Below are positions 10,207 to 20,300 of a stretch of 64,000 nucleotides of DNA, piece after piece (positions within the stretch are counted from its first letter, which is position 1; every line of letters begins with the position of its first letter). This stretch comes from Rotaria socialis (taxonomy: Eukaryota; Rotifera; Eurotatoria; Philodinida; Philodinidae): the NCBI GenBank assembly GCA_905331475.1, contig CAJNYU010002003.1, positions 1-64,000 of the forward strand, in the 5' to 3' direction. A program made the translations under genes and the position numbers. The notes under the pieces were generated by a model, which ran no database searches, was not told where the DNA came from, and saw only the letters and a program-made list of their open reading frames with translations.

Positions 10207-10420
10207 ACATTTGTACTTTTCTTCATCCTCGTCTTAAACGCTTTGATGCAGAACCACATGAGAAAGATTTAGCGTTTGATTTAGTTAAACGAGATTTCTT
10301 AGCACGTACATCAATATCACGTATTACAACAGATACTGCTTCAAAAGCGGTGACTATGAATGCATCAATTATAAATGATTCAACAGCATCAGTTAATCCG
10401 AACAACCTATTAGCTTGTTG
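10207..10420 (+). pseudogene. hAT transposase remnant
   Basis: The plus strand reads TFLHPRLKRFD followed by about 55 further open residues (EKDLAFDLVKRDFL, then TDTASKAVTMNAS). The phrase TFLxPRLKxF resembles the conserved C-terminal block of hAT transposases. The frame breaks on both sides and ends near the ambiguous base. This supports the hAT call for 8262-10765. Confidence 0.5.
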
Positions 10421-10903
10421 TNCACAATGTACGGTTCATACTACGTGTCTTTACTGAACACAGTAATACCAAATCGTTTACGGTGAAAATATGACTACTT
10501 ACGGCTATTTTACAATAGAGATACGGTCCGTAAAACTGATTCCGGTAAACGGACCGTAACGGAGTTCCGTTTTGATCGACCTGGGTGATCAAAACTATTT
10601 TTTGTATGATATTTTCTCGTTGCATCCGCACTCGACCAGTAAAAAATTTTCAATTGGATCCGGATTCGGATCCGAAACCGGTTGAAATTATTTTTTATAC
10701 CCGGACCCTGACATGGGAAATACAAAATGTTATACACGGAACCGACCCGGACCCGACGGGCTCTAGTCGGATTCATTTGTTTCAATAATAATGAAGGGAT
10801 TTCATTTAGCTGACTCTATTCGGACAGGAAAATGAGGTTAACCAGAAAAATAGAATCGTTTTTATTCAAGATGCGAAAAAGAAGTCATTAGTTTCATACT
10901 TAA

Positions 10904-11439
10904 TCTCCTGAGGACCGCTGTCTTCAGGCTGAAGACAAACAGAACGAAAGAATATTTTTTTCGTTCTGTCGTATCCTTGAACATATGTTTAAAAAGCAGA
11001 AAATGATAGAGAATCGTTCATTCAGCCATTGGTGATTACTGATTATTTTCTTCTAACTAAGAAGAAAATATCAGCTAAATTTAGTTCAATAATTATTCAA
11101 TATTATGCTCCTATTTTTTAGATCATGTTTTAGTCTATACTATATTTTACTATGAAATGTATCAAAAACATTCTTTTTATCCATTTTAAATATAAGACGC
11201 TGTGAAAATACAAAACTATTCTTTCTATGTCATAAGACTTGTTTTTCTTCCGAAATATTTTGTTTCTTTCGTATTATATAATACAGCATAATATCAAGAC
11301 GATAGTACAAGTCCAAGCGACATGATAAAATACGCAACATATATACAGCTGGTTGAGAACGACAGAACGCTAAAGAGAGTGATATTTTTATTTTTCTCTA
11401 GCTTCGAATAGAACGCAAGAATTCTCGGGATTCAGGAGG
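10904..11439. mobile_element. Non-autonomous piggyBac-like (TTAA) element, 536 bp
   Basis: It is flanked by TTAA on both sides (10900-10903, 11440-11443). The empty site ATACTTAACGCACC is seen in array copies A and C. The ends are TCTCCTGA... and the inverse of ...TCAGGAGG. Exact TTAA targeting is the hallmark of piggyBac-type elements. No open frame of note lies inside, so this is a MITE or deletion derivative. Confidence 0.8.
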
Positions 11440-11546
11440 TTAACGCACCTATTTTTAATCTACGCAATGATGATTAGTATATTGCCGTAACAAAGTTATT
11501 CGAAAGACTTCCCAGATAAAATTGTGATCTGGCCAAAGATCACCAA

Positions 11547-11617
11547 GCCGCGGTAGTATAATGGTAGTACATCCGGTTGTGGTCCGGATGACGCAGGTTC
11601 GATTCCTGCCCGTGGCA
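11547..11617 (+). tRNA. tRNA-His (GTG), copy B
   Basis: This is a 71-nt cloverleaf: acceptor GCCGCGG/CCGTGGC, D stem GTAT/GTAC, anticodon stem TCCGG/CCGGA with loop TTGTGGT, T arm GCAGG/CCTGC, discriminator A. The anticodon GTG is at 11579-11581. The genomic -1 base is A, so the tRNA-His G-1 would be added post-transcriptionally. Confidence 0.95.
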
Positions 11618-11628
11618 TGTGAAATAAC

Positions 11629-11633
11629 TTTTT
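11629..11633 (+). terminator. Pol III T-run terminator of tRNA copy B
   Basis: Five T residues lie 12 nt downstream of the tRNA. Confidence 0.7.
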
Positions 11634-12378
11634 ATAGTAAACTACTAGATTTAAGCAATATTTTCGATGGGTCTAAGAAAATGGATCGATGCGAAAATTG
11701 GTCGAAAATTTTGTAATAGAAGAACAAAAGCTTTTTTCTTAAACGGAAACTCGAAGTCCGAAGTGTATCTTGAGGGTGAGGGTGAGGATGAGGTAGTCAC
11801 CGCGTTCTCAAAACAGGCCATGCTAATGAAATAGTTAGAAGGTCTTCTTCCTAAGTTTTAAACTACTTTCGTTTATTATGCATCCCTAATTTATTTGTCC
11901 GAACCACTATTTTCCACTAAGATTAACATGATAATGTAATTAGTGCTAGTTTCAGCTTTACACCACAAAGTTCGGGCTGCTTTAAAAAAAAGCTTTTGTT
12001 TTTCTATTTCAAAATCTTCGACCAATTTTCGCTCTCTCATGTTCGATAGTAGGACAGATATTTCGATATCTTGATTCGGTATGTATCATATCACAGCTGG
12101 CTCTTCTAGTAGAGAATAACATTGTGAAAACGTCATGTCGGATTCATTTGCTTCAATAATAATGAAGGGATTTCATTTAGCTGACTCTATTCGGACGGGA
12201 AAATGAGTTTAGCAGAAAAATAAAATCGTTTTTATTCAAGATGCGAAAAAGAAGTCATTAGTTTAATACTTAACGCACCTATTTTTAATGTACGCAATAA
12301 TGATTAGTATATTGCCGTGACAAAGTTATTCGAAAGACTTCCCCAGATAAATACTGTGATCTGGCCAAGGTTCACCAA

Positions 12379-12449
12379 GCCGCGGTAGTATAATGGTAGT
12401 ACATCCGGTTGTGGTCCGGATGACGCAGGTTCGATTCCTGCCCGTGGCA
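12379..12449 (+). tRNA. tRNA-His (GTG), copy C
   Basis: The sequence is identical to copy B over the tRNA body, with anticodon GTG at 12411-12413. After this copy the array sequence stops, about 8 nt downstream. Confidence 0.95.
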
Positions 12450-12456
12450 CGTGAAA

Positions 12457-12462
12457 TTTTTT
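12457..12462 (+). terminator. Pol III T-run terminator of tRNA copy C
   Basis: Six T residues lie 8 nt after the tRNA end. Confidence 0.7.
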
Positions 12463-12986
12463 GTTTCATTATTGAACAGCAAAAAAAAGAGCTCCTACGT
12501 CGTAGATTTAATATTGTCTGTTCAAAAACTTCTATACTTTTTAGTGGAGTCTAATTTTTCTCTATGCGTCTGTAAGAAGCCTTTTATTCTACACTTAATA
12601 AATAGTACCAACATCTGATATTTGTTTTGAACTAAAAATTAAAAAATATGTGAACGACGTGACATCATGAATATTATATATTTTTCATTATTTTCTTGTA
12701 AATTCAATGATAAAGAACAAATTGCTTTAAATTATATTCAATAAAACAACATAGCCTATATTAAATAACATTTTTCGTTTTATTTTCGGCTAACGAAAAT
12801 TGTTTGTTGAATTATTTTCAGAAGCCATTTTACTAATAACGGATTGAAATCATTTTCTTATTCTTTTTTTTTCTGACAACAAAAACAAGAAGCTTAAAAA
12901 TGATGAATCGGTCATACAAAAACAGAATTATTGTTATTAATGATGTTAAATATTCTTGTTGTATTCTTGTTGTCATAATGCTGCGT
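12463..12986. other. Intergenic, AT-rich
   Basis: There is no supportable gene here. The right part is 3'-flanking sequence of RACK1 and includes an inverse AATAAA-type signal near 12735. Confidence 0.5.
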
Positions 12987-14113
12987 TTAGCGTTGTCGGA
13001 CTTCAAAGACTCGAATTTGTTTGTCAGTATAGCCAGCAAACAATGTTTGGCCATCAGCAGACCATGCCAATGACGTACATTGTTTTTCGGATTTAACTTC
13101 ATCGGCCACTGTTTTCGTTTCCAAATCCCAGATTTTAATTGATGTTCCACTTGCTAAACGACAAAAATATTCGATTTTATATCTATCTATAGATATGTGT
13201 ATACAATCATTATTCTATACCTGCACATAACCAATATCGATTAGGTGAAAAGCATAAAGCATTGATAACATCGCCACTATCAAGTGTATATAAATGTTTT
13301 CCATCATTAAGATCCCATAACATAGCTTGACCATCACGACCACCGCTAGCACATAATGAACCATCAGGTGATACTGTTACGGTGTTAATGTATGAATTAT
13401 GACCACAGTGATTTGTGCGTAGTTTACAATTGGTTAAATTCCAAACCTTTTTGTTTTTAGAATTATTAAATAGATGAGATTTTAACATAGAAACGCAAAT
13501 CTTACTTTAACAAGTTTATCCCAACCAGCTGAAACAATAAGTGGGTCTTTTTGATTTGGACTGAAACGTACACATGATACCCAGTCGGAATGATTATCCT
13601 CAACAATGGTATATTTGCCTAAATTAATAAAACAGTTATATTTTCTTAAATGTAAAAATTAATGGTTTCTAGTTTTTTACATTGTCCAACTGTATTCCAT
13701 AATTTAATTGTTTTGTCGCGACTGCCACTAACAATTTGACGATTATCGGCCGAAAAAGCAACACTTAAAACATCTTTTTTGTGACTAACAAATTGTCGTG
13801 TGCTTGTACCAACGGATAAATCCCAAAGACGAAGTGATCCGTCCCATGAACCACTCACAGCAAAAAGACCATCGCTTGATATAACAACATCGGAAACGAA
13901 ATGCGAATGACCACGTAATGCTTTGCTTGGGACACCGCACGAAGTTGTTTCACCACTTGGATCATGTTGATTATTCAATTGCCATATTATAATGGATTTA
14001 TCACGTGATGCCGAGAGGACAATGTCAGGAAATTGAGGTGTTGTTGCAATTTGTGTAACCCAATCATTGTGACCGACAAGGGCCCCTTTTAGAACCAGAT
14101 GTTCGCTCGACAT
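12987..14113 (-). CDS. RACK1: RACK1 (receptor for activated C kinase 1), WD40 ribosomal protein
   Basis: Four exons (14113-13681, 13618-13506, 13446-13221, 13153-12987) join in frame to 312 residues; the family is usually about 317. It is a seven-bladed WD40 propeller throughout. The start [20 protein letters not shown] and repeats ending IIIWQL, LRLWDLS, IKLWNT, VKVWNL, AMLWDL, IKIWDLE and a closing IRVFEVRQR are RACK1-specific. In eukaryotes it sits on the 40S subunit near the mRNA exit and docks protein kinase C and other signalling proteins. Introns are 52-67 nt with GT-AG ends. The next upstream gene on the same strand is HDHD3-like; there is no sign of shared transcription. Confidence 0.98.
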
Positions 14114-14713
14114 TATTCTTTTTTTCTTTTCGGTATTGTTTTTCTGTTGGAAAGAAAAATCTAAAAAAAACAATGAAGACTTTTTTAGTTGAATTTTCTA
14201 TAAAATCTAACTTTAAAATACACGATTCAACAGAACAAATAAACAAAATATTTCTTATGTTATTTTACGAAAAGACCTGATGGTCGTTTTGACCAATGAA
14301 CATTTTAAACAACTGAGATCGAAAGATTGAGTTGAAATTTTTTTTATGCTTTGAAAAATATTTTAACAAGATTTTACTTAACGAAAAATCTCCTCGTTTT
14401 TTTACTTATGATTTAATCATAAAATTATTTGTGGAAATCTTTGTCGTCACTAGATGTCGCATACTTCTGATAAACATCTGTTCTTGGTATATACAACAAA
14501 AATTGAATTCTCTTCAATTCAATAGACTCATGTAATAATGCTAACTTAATCTAACACCATCTAGAGATGAATATCATCAATCATATGAGTAATAGAAGGT
14601 AATACTTAACTGATGCGGTCTAGTATTTCTTTTAGTGGAATACATGTATCAATATCGTATATCACCACGTATAGTTAAATAGTTTTATTATCAACTTAAA
14701 TTGCTATAGATTT
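14114..14713. other. Intergenic between RACK1 and HDHD3-like gene
   Basis: This AT-rich stretch contains the RACK1 promoter side. I see no motif or ORF I can support. Confidence 0.4.
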
Positions 14714-15463
14714 CTAAATAATTATATTCAGTACTTCGTTAAAATTCAAAATCACATGATTTCTATCAATATCTTGATGTTCATTTAATAAATTTTGTTT
14801 TAATTTTTCATCTTTACAAAGTAGTAAAACTTGACAATTGGCTATTTGTGCTGCTCGATAATCAAGTTTAATATCATCGCCTACATGACATAGATTAGTA
14901 TTTGATTTAATATTTCCTAATTTTGCAGCATGAGAAAATATTTCTACTTGTGGTTTATATAATCCACAATTTCGAGGTGTTAAAATAAATTGAAAATATT
15001 TTCGTACATCATGCTGTTCAAGAAGTGATTCAAGACGTTCATCAAAATTTGAAATAACACCAAGTAATTTCTTTTTGCTTAATTCTTTTAAAACATCATC
15101 TGCTTGTGGATGTTTAATCCACAATTCACCTTTGGCAAATTCATCATAAATTATTTGACTTAATTTTTCAACTTGTGTTGATGATAATTTATAATCTTTA
15201 AATGTATATTCAATTAATAATGTCCACCATTGACGAGACGATATATTTGTATGAACACCATAACCTGGATGATTTATATTTAATGTTCGAAAAGCAGGAA
15301 AGAAATTCGATCGAAGTAAATTTTCGTCAATAGCTGGAATATTTAAATGTTGCCGAGCCAAACGAGCATAGTGATAAGGAGCACCATTTCGCACTGTTAA
15401 GAGAACATTGTGAACATCGAATGTTATCAATTGAATATTTTTTAAAAAGAATTTCGAAGACAT
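14714..15463 (-). CDS. HDHD3-like HAD-superfamily hydrolase
   Basis: A single-exon 249-residue protein. The HAD motifs are motif I at 14-20 (TFDVHNV, nucleophile Asp16), motif II Ser138 in VISNFDE, motif III Lys170 in LYKPQVEIF, and motif IV HVGDDIKLDYRAA with acidic residues 196, 197 and 201. The cap region with SRQWWTLL is typical of the HDHD3 group. The second Asp of the usual DxD is His18 here; vertebrate HDHD3 also departs from DxD (DVKDT), so phosphatase activity is uncertain. The absence of introns is unusual beside its multi-exon neighbours. Confidence 0.88.
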   Translation of the reverse strand: MSSKFFLKNIQLITFDVHNVLLTVRNGAPYHYARLARQHLNIPAIDENLLRSNFFPAFRTLNINHPGYGVHTNISSRQWWTLLIEYTFKDYKLSSTQVEKLSQIIYDEFAKGELWIKHPQADDVLKELSKKKLLGVISNFDERLESLLEQHDVRKYFQFILTPRNCGLYKPQVEIFSHAAKLGNIKSNTNLCHVGDDIKLDYRAAQIANCQVLLLCKDEKLKQNLLNEHQDIDRNHVILNFNEVLNIII

Positions 15464-15901
15464 CTATTAAATAATATCTACAAATATTGAAACGTTTGTT
15501 TTACTATCTTTTCTGCTGAACTGAAATTACACGAAAAAAGTAGCGTCTATCAGAAATGCAAATCATATCGATAATTTAAGTAGTACAAGTTACCAACTAC
15601 TTTAATTAAAAAAATATGGAAAATCTTTTAACTTTAATAACGATCACGTTTGAAATAAATTGTTCTCGAATGAGATTTGAAAAATTGGATCCGGCATATC
15701 TAAACAATTAACTGATTACTGAAAGACATTATTTTATCGATTTGATAAACATTAAAATTAGCATTTGAAATTTCAATGTCAACATAAAATGACATATTTA
15801 CTAGACAAAATGAAAACGTTAAAAGAAGTTTATTTGAAATTATTTTATTAATAAATAAATACATATGCACTAGTATGATTCATAACATGGAAAAAAATAG
15901 T
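15464..15901. other. Intergenic, AT-rich
   Basis: This lies between the HDHD3-like start and the CHP1-like stop. No gene is seen. Confidence 0.4.
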
Positions 15902-16748
15902 TTAGTTTAAAAATTTCATTGACATTTTTTCATCAACATCAATTTTTGCTAATGTTTTACAAAATTCTTCGAACGTAATTGTTAAATCTCCATCAGAATC
16001 CTATAAATAGATCAACATGATACTATTTTAAATCAGAAACCGAAATTCCCTTACCAACTCTTCAATAGTATGATCAGCAATCGTAGCTATTTGTTCGTCA
16101 TGAATATTTCCGCCGACCTTCGCCATAGAAATTCAAATTTTCAGTATTCTTGAAAATTTAACTTACCATCATTTTTAAAATACCCAATAATTCGTGGCGA
16201 TCAATTTTTGAATCATGATTACGATCGTATATCTATTCATAAACAAAATAAAATTCCCTGTCAATCAATATTATGAACTAAAACGAACACTAAATAAAAA
16301 TAATAATTTTTTTTCTTTTGTATTCAAATCAGTTATTGATTTGCCACGGCGAAATTGAGCAAGTACAGTAGCAAATTGTTTGAAATTAATTTTATTTGCT
16401 TCGCCTATGCGAATTATAAAATGTGATATTCAAAGCGAAGGAGAAATATTTAATCTAACCATAATCTTCTATAATGACATCAACAAGACGTTGACCTAAT
16501 GGGTTTAATGATACTTCTCGTATATCTAAGAGTTCTTCGCGCGTCAAATATCCACATGTTGGATTTCGTTTTCCGAGTTCTTGAAAGCGGATGTACAATC
16601 GCCGCAGTTGTTTAGATGTAAAACCTAAAAATAAAATAAATTCAATAGTTAAATTGCCAAATGGACAATACTATTTAGATTTACCTGTTTCGCTACAAAT
16701 CGACTGCTCCTCTTCTAAAGGTAATAGTGTACTTTTACTCGCTCCCAT
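15902..16748 (-). CDS. CHP1: Calcineurin B homologous protein (CHP1-like), EF-hand
   Basis: Six exons (16748-16685, 16624-16460, 16404-16289, 16232-16167, 16117-16055, 16000-15902) join in frame to 190 residues; human CHP1 has 195. The start MGASKST is a good N-myristoylation signal. EF-hand 3 is IYDRNHDSKIDRHELL and EF-hand 4 is DSDGDLTITFEEF, both with intact calcium-loop acids. The first two EF-hands are degenerate, as in the family. The ending DVDEKMSMKFLN is CHP-type. CHP proteins bind plasma-membrane Na+/H+ exchangers and act in Ca2+-linked trafficking. The exon 3/4 junction (LFS|IYDR) was chosen by phase and homology. Confidence 0.92.
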
Positions 16749-17312
16749 GAAAAGTAGTATTTATGATTGAAAATGTAGCCTCATATAATTAAAAGATTGC
16801 TATTCTTTTTCTTTTCTTTCTCTTGCTTCAACGAAAAGAAAAATATATATTATATATATTTATAACTATATTGATTACTACGTTGTTAATGCAAATGCAC
16901 TTGAGGCAGGTAGAAAATGAAAATGAAAACGATAACACATAAGGCAACATTATCATCATCATCAATCAACATGCAACTTCTCATGGGACACAAGGAAAAA
17001 ATATGTACCGACCAAATGTTTTATAACTGATTCAAAGTCATGGGTATTTTTTATTTGATTTTCTTTTCGTTTTTTTCTCTTCTTGAATAGATTAATGCAC
17101 ATTACATGTGAAAGAGAACAGAGAATAAAACAACTTATACATCACAATCGGATAGATAAGACATATGATTCGTTTGGAATAAAACTATCCAATCTGACAA
17201 CAGAATAAACACTCGTTTTGGATAGTAGACGAAAGATTAAATAAGATTTATTCTATGATCTTGACTAGATTTTATCAAGAAAAAAAACCTAAATCTGATC
17301 GTTAGTTTTTCA
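16749..17312. other. Intergenic between CHP1-like and Dispatched-like genes
   Basis: AT-rich, with a TATAT run near 16842-16858. No gene is seen. Confidence 0.4.
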
Positions 17313-20300
17313 TTAATTTTGACAGCGAGATTGTTGGAAAAATTCAATTATGCGTGAAAATGGAATTGAGCCGCAGTTACCAACGGGACCAATAATCACA
17401 CATAAGGGTAAAAAGAAAAACATCGAAAAACTCCACGATGTTAACACTAAAAAGCAAAATTTAGAAATAGAAAATGTATCACGATTACAAATTGATATTT
17501 GTTTGCAAACATACTTATTGTCATAAGAAATTGTCCCATTTGTCGAAAAGCGCACAGAGATGAAAGCGTCATTGAAAATCCTGCAGCAAATGTTGTGAAG
17601 GCAGCCATAAATACAGCTGAGCCAACACGAGATATAGATTCTGTTACACGTGTTTCACGTTCAATTTGATGTTCTTTATATAGAACACACCAAGTACATA
17701 TTTCTAAAATACATAACAGAAAAAAGAGGTGATCTTTGCCTAACTATTCATTTTTCGAAAAAGCAACCACTTACTTTCAGTACTTTCAGGATCATCAGTT
17801 GCCGATGTTTGTGATAAATAGCGAGTTTTAACTTTTTTTCTTTCATAATCAATATCTTTGGAATCTGTATGAATGTAACCAACACCGAAATGAACTACAA
17901 AATCTACTGATAAACCAACAGACATAATAACAATGATAGCTTCAACAATGCCTAATTCCCATTCTAACACCGCAAATATACCAACGCTAGCCGCTAAATG
18001 AAAACAACAAACTGGTGTTTTTCAAAGAAATGTTCACTACAAAACAAAATTACCTATAGCAAAAGTGATAGTAATTAAAGCATATAATGCAATAAATAAA
18101 TTTCCTGATGTAAGAAATAGTACTAGTAGAGCAATGCCAAGTGATGCTACCAGGGAGGAATAAGAACCAACAAGTAATTCACGTTGAATACCATAAAATG
18201 CAAAGCCAGGAGAAGAAAACCAAGCATGTTTTAAGTGTTCTGGTGCATGTTCTTCTATATATGGATCGAAGAAATTTTTCACTTTAAGATAATATTTGTT
18301 GTAAGAATCATAATCAGTACGACTATGAGTACCTAAAATGAATAATAATAAAGATGTTTTTCAGTAATAATAACGATACTCTTGAAAGTCGAAAGATGAA
18401 AAGCGTCAATAACTGTTGAACTTGACTAACTTCAGAAGTAGTGCCATATAAAATCTGTTTATGCTGAGTAAAAGGCCAGTGTAAACTACGAATGGTTATA
18501 ATGTCTAGTATATTCCGTAGAATCGCTTATTATCAGCGAATAAAAACGAGTGATGTACCTCCGAACGGGATAACAGTAGAACCTATGTTGGTTACATGCA
18601 AGATGTCTCGAGCTTATTGATATCATCACAAAGCAATCTCATATTTTCCATTAGTAAACGTCTAAATTATTATTTTCTTTATTAGAATCCCGAATATTTA
18701 GTGACTATTGTCATTTGATGATAAATATTTCAAACAAAATAGTTGGCTCCTTTCCTATTGCTCTAATATCAGAATTACTTTTTGATCATCTTAAAAATTG
18801 ACACTCAGTATGAAAATAACTTGCTCAACTAGAGCAACTGAATTATTTGGCTTTCACAAGAGAAATCGACATTTTCAAATCGTTCTTGATAGCTTCTAGT
18901 AGAAATTCTCTTACCGCGGATAGTAATAATAACTGCAAATGGCCGAACAGTTCCATCAACCGGCGAAGGCTTATCTGGTAAAACTGCCCAATTGATTGAC
19001 CGTTGTTTAGTAAGTTGTTTTTCACAAAAATCCGCTGGTACATTATTAGCACCAGCAGCACCTGTTAAACATTGCATAGCTGTTCTTAATGCTGAACCTT
19101 GATATTCTTCAGTTAATCCATCACGTACTGTACCATTTATAGAAGCTCGAATTTGATTAAGATCGATCGTCTGTTCAATCTATAATCATGCATCATATAA
19201 AATACAATGAAAAACGTTTTCTTTTAAAACCAACCTGCTCTTTATAGATTCTTTCTAAAGTTCTATTAAATGATTTTCGATAGTTAGAATAAATAATCGT
19301 TGGAATTAATTGATTTTTTAATTGTTTCGTAGTTATTTTATACAAACTTAAATTTATTTCGCCTAATTTACTTTCAATATTATCTTCTTGATCAGATTGA
19401 TCATTTTCCAGTCTATAATCACTTGTACGTAATGTTTCATTGATTAAATGATCGATTAAACTTCTATTCACTTTTCTTATATATTTAATCATATTCACAT
19501 GATTAGTTTTTGATACATTAAATTTAGCTTGGTCATCTGCAACTTTCGCTGTTAGAATATTGTCGGTTGTAAGCTAAACACATGTATATAATTGGTTAAT
19601 GAATCAAAAATGTGAAGATTTTACTTGATAGAAAGCTTCAAAATCTTTTTCTAGATCATAATTTGAAGAAAATAGATCACTTCGTGTTCCTAAATGAGCA
19701 ATGAATTGTTTAAAAAATTCAAGTGTTGTATGTCGATTCAAATGAACTGGCATTAAATATAATTGGCCACGATCATTCATATCAAATATATAACCATCAT
19801 CAATATCGCGTATACCAAAAATAAATGAAACAGCTGGATAAGCAAATAAACGTTTATCTTCTTTTGAATAACCATTAAATTGACTTTTCATTGAAAATTC
19901 ATAAACTTCCATGGGATTATCTCGAAGAAAGAATGCAACTTTTTGCGTTGATGGTACTTTTAATTCTGGATAATGAAAAATACTAACAAGACCTAAAGAA
20001 TGGAGAAAAGAATTTCAATTTCTTCTACTAAAGTCATAGAAGAAAAAAATAATCAAACCTAAGACTCCAATAAGTAAAAACAGCAAAACAAAAACATAAC
20101 GTAGATTAATAATGATTAGCGGAAATAAATGGCCAAAAAGATAATTTCGAAATCTTTCAAGACTTTTTAAAATACGAACACATAATTTTCCTGCTGCACT
20201 ATTTGATGATGCATTAACAATATCAGAACAACATATTGAAAGTACACGGATTGATATATCTTGAATATATTTTTCGTAGATAACCTTGAATGTGATAACA

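Larger units (their letters stand above)
8262..10765. mobile_element. hAT-like DNA transposon, degenerate, inserted in array unit B
   Basis: The terminal inverted repeat is TAGAG(T/C)CCGTCGGGTC, with an exact 8-bp target duplication GTCGGATT at 8254-8261 and 10766-10773. The intact site is seen in copies A and C as ATGTCGGATTTATTTG and ATGTCGGATTCATTTG. Both ends carry many subterminal GGACCC/GGATCC-type repeats. An 8-bp TSD with TAGAG-type ends is the hAT pattern, and a transposase-like remnant remains at 10207-10420. Three smaller elements have inserted inside. An ambiguous base (n) lies at about 10422. Confidence 0.85.
1..12450 (+). repeat. Tandem array of ~0.83 kb tRNA-His units, broken up by transposons
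   Basis: The same unit is seen three times. It runs from a poly-A/T tract near TTCTCTATGGC, through ATTTCGATA and ATTATGTCGGAT, a TTAACGCACC block and a GATCTGGCC block, into a tRNA-His and then a TATAGTAAACTACT tail. The left copy is at 1-578 and resumes at 7795; the second is 8095-11640 with two insertions; the third is 11990-12450. tRNA B to tRNA C is 832 bp. tRNA A to tRNA B is 11142 bp, which becomes about 869 bp once the LTR element, the hAT element, the TTAA element and their target duplications are subtracted. The array starts before the window and ends just after the third tRNA. Confidence 0.9.
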
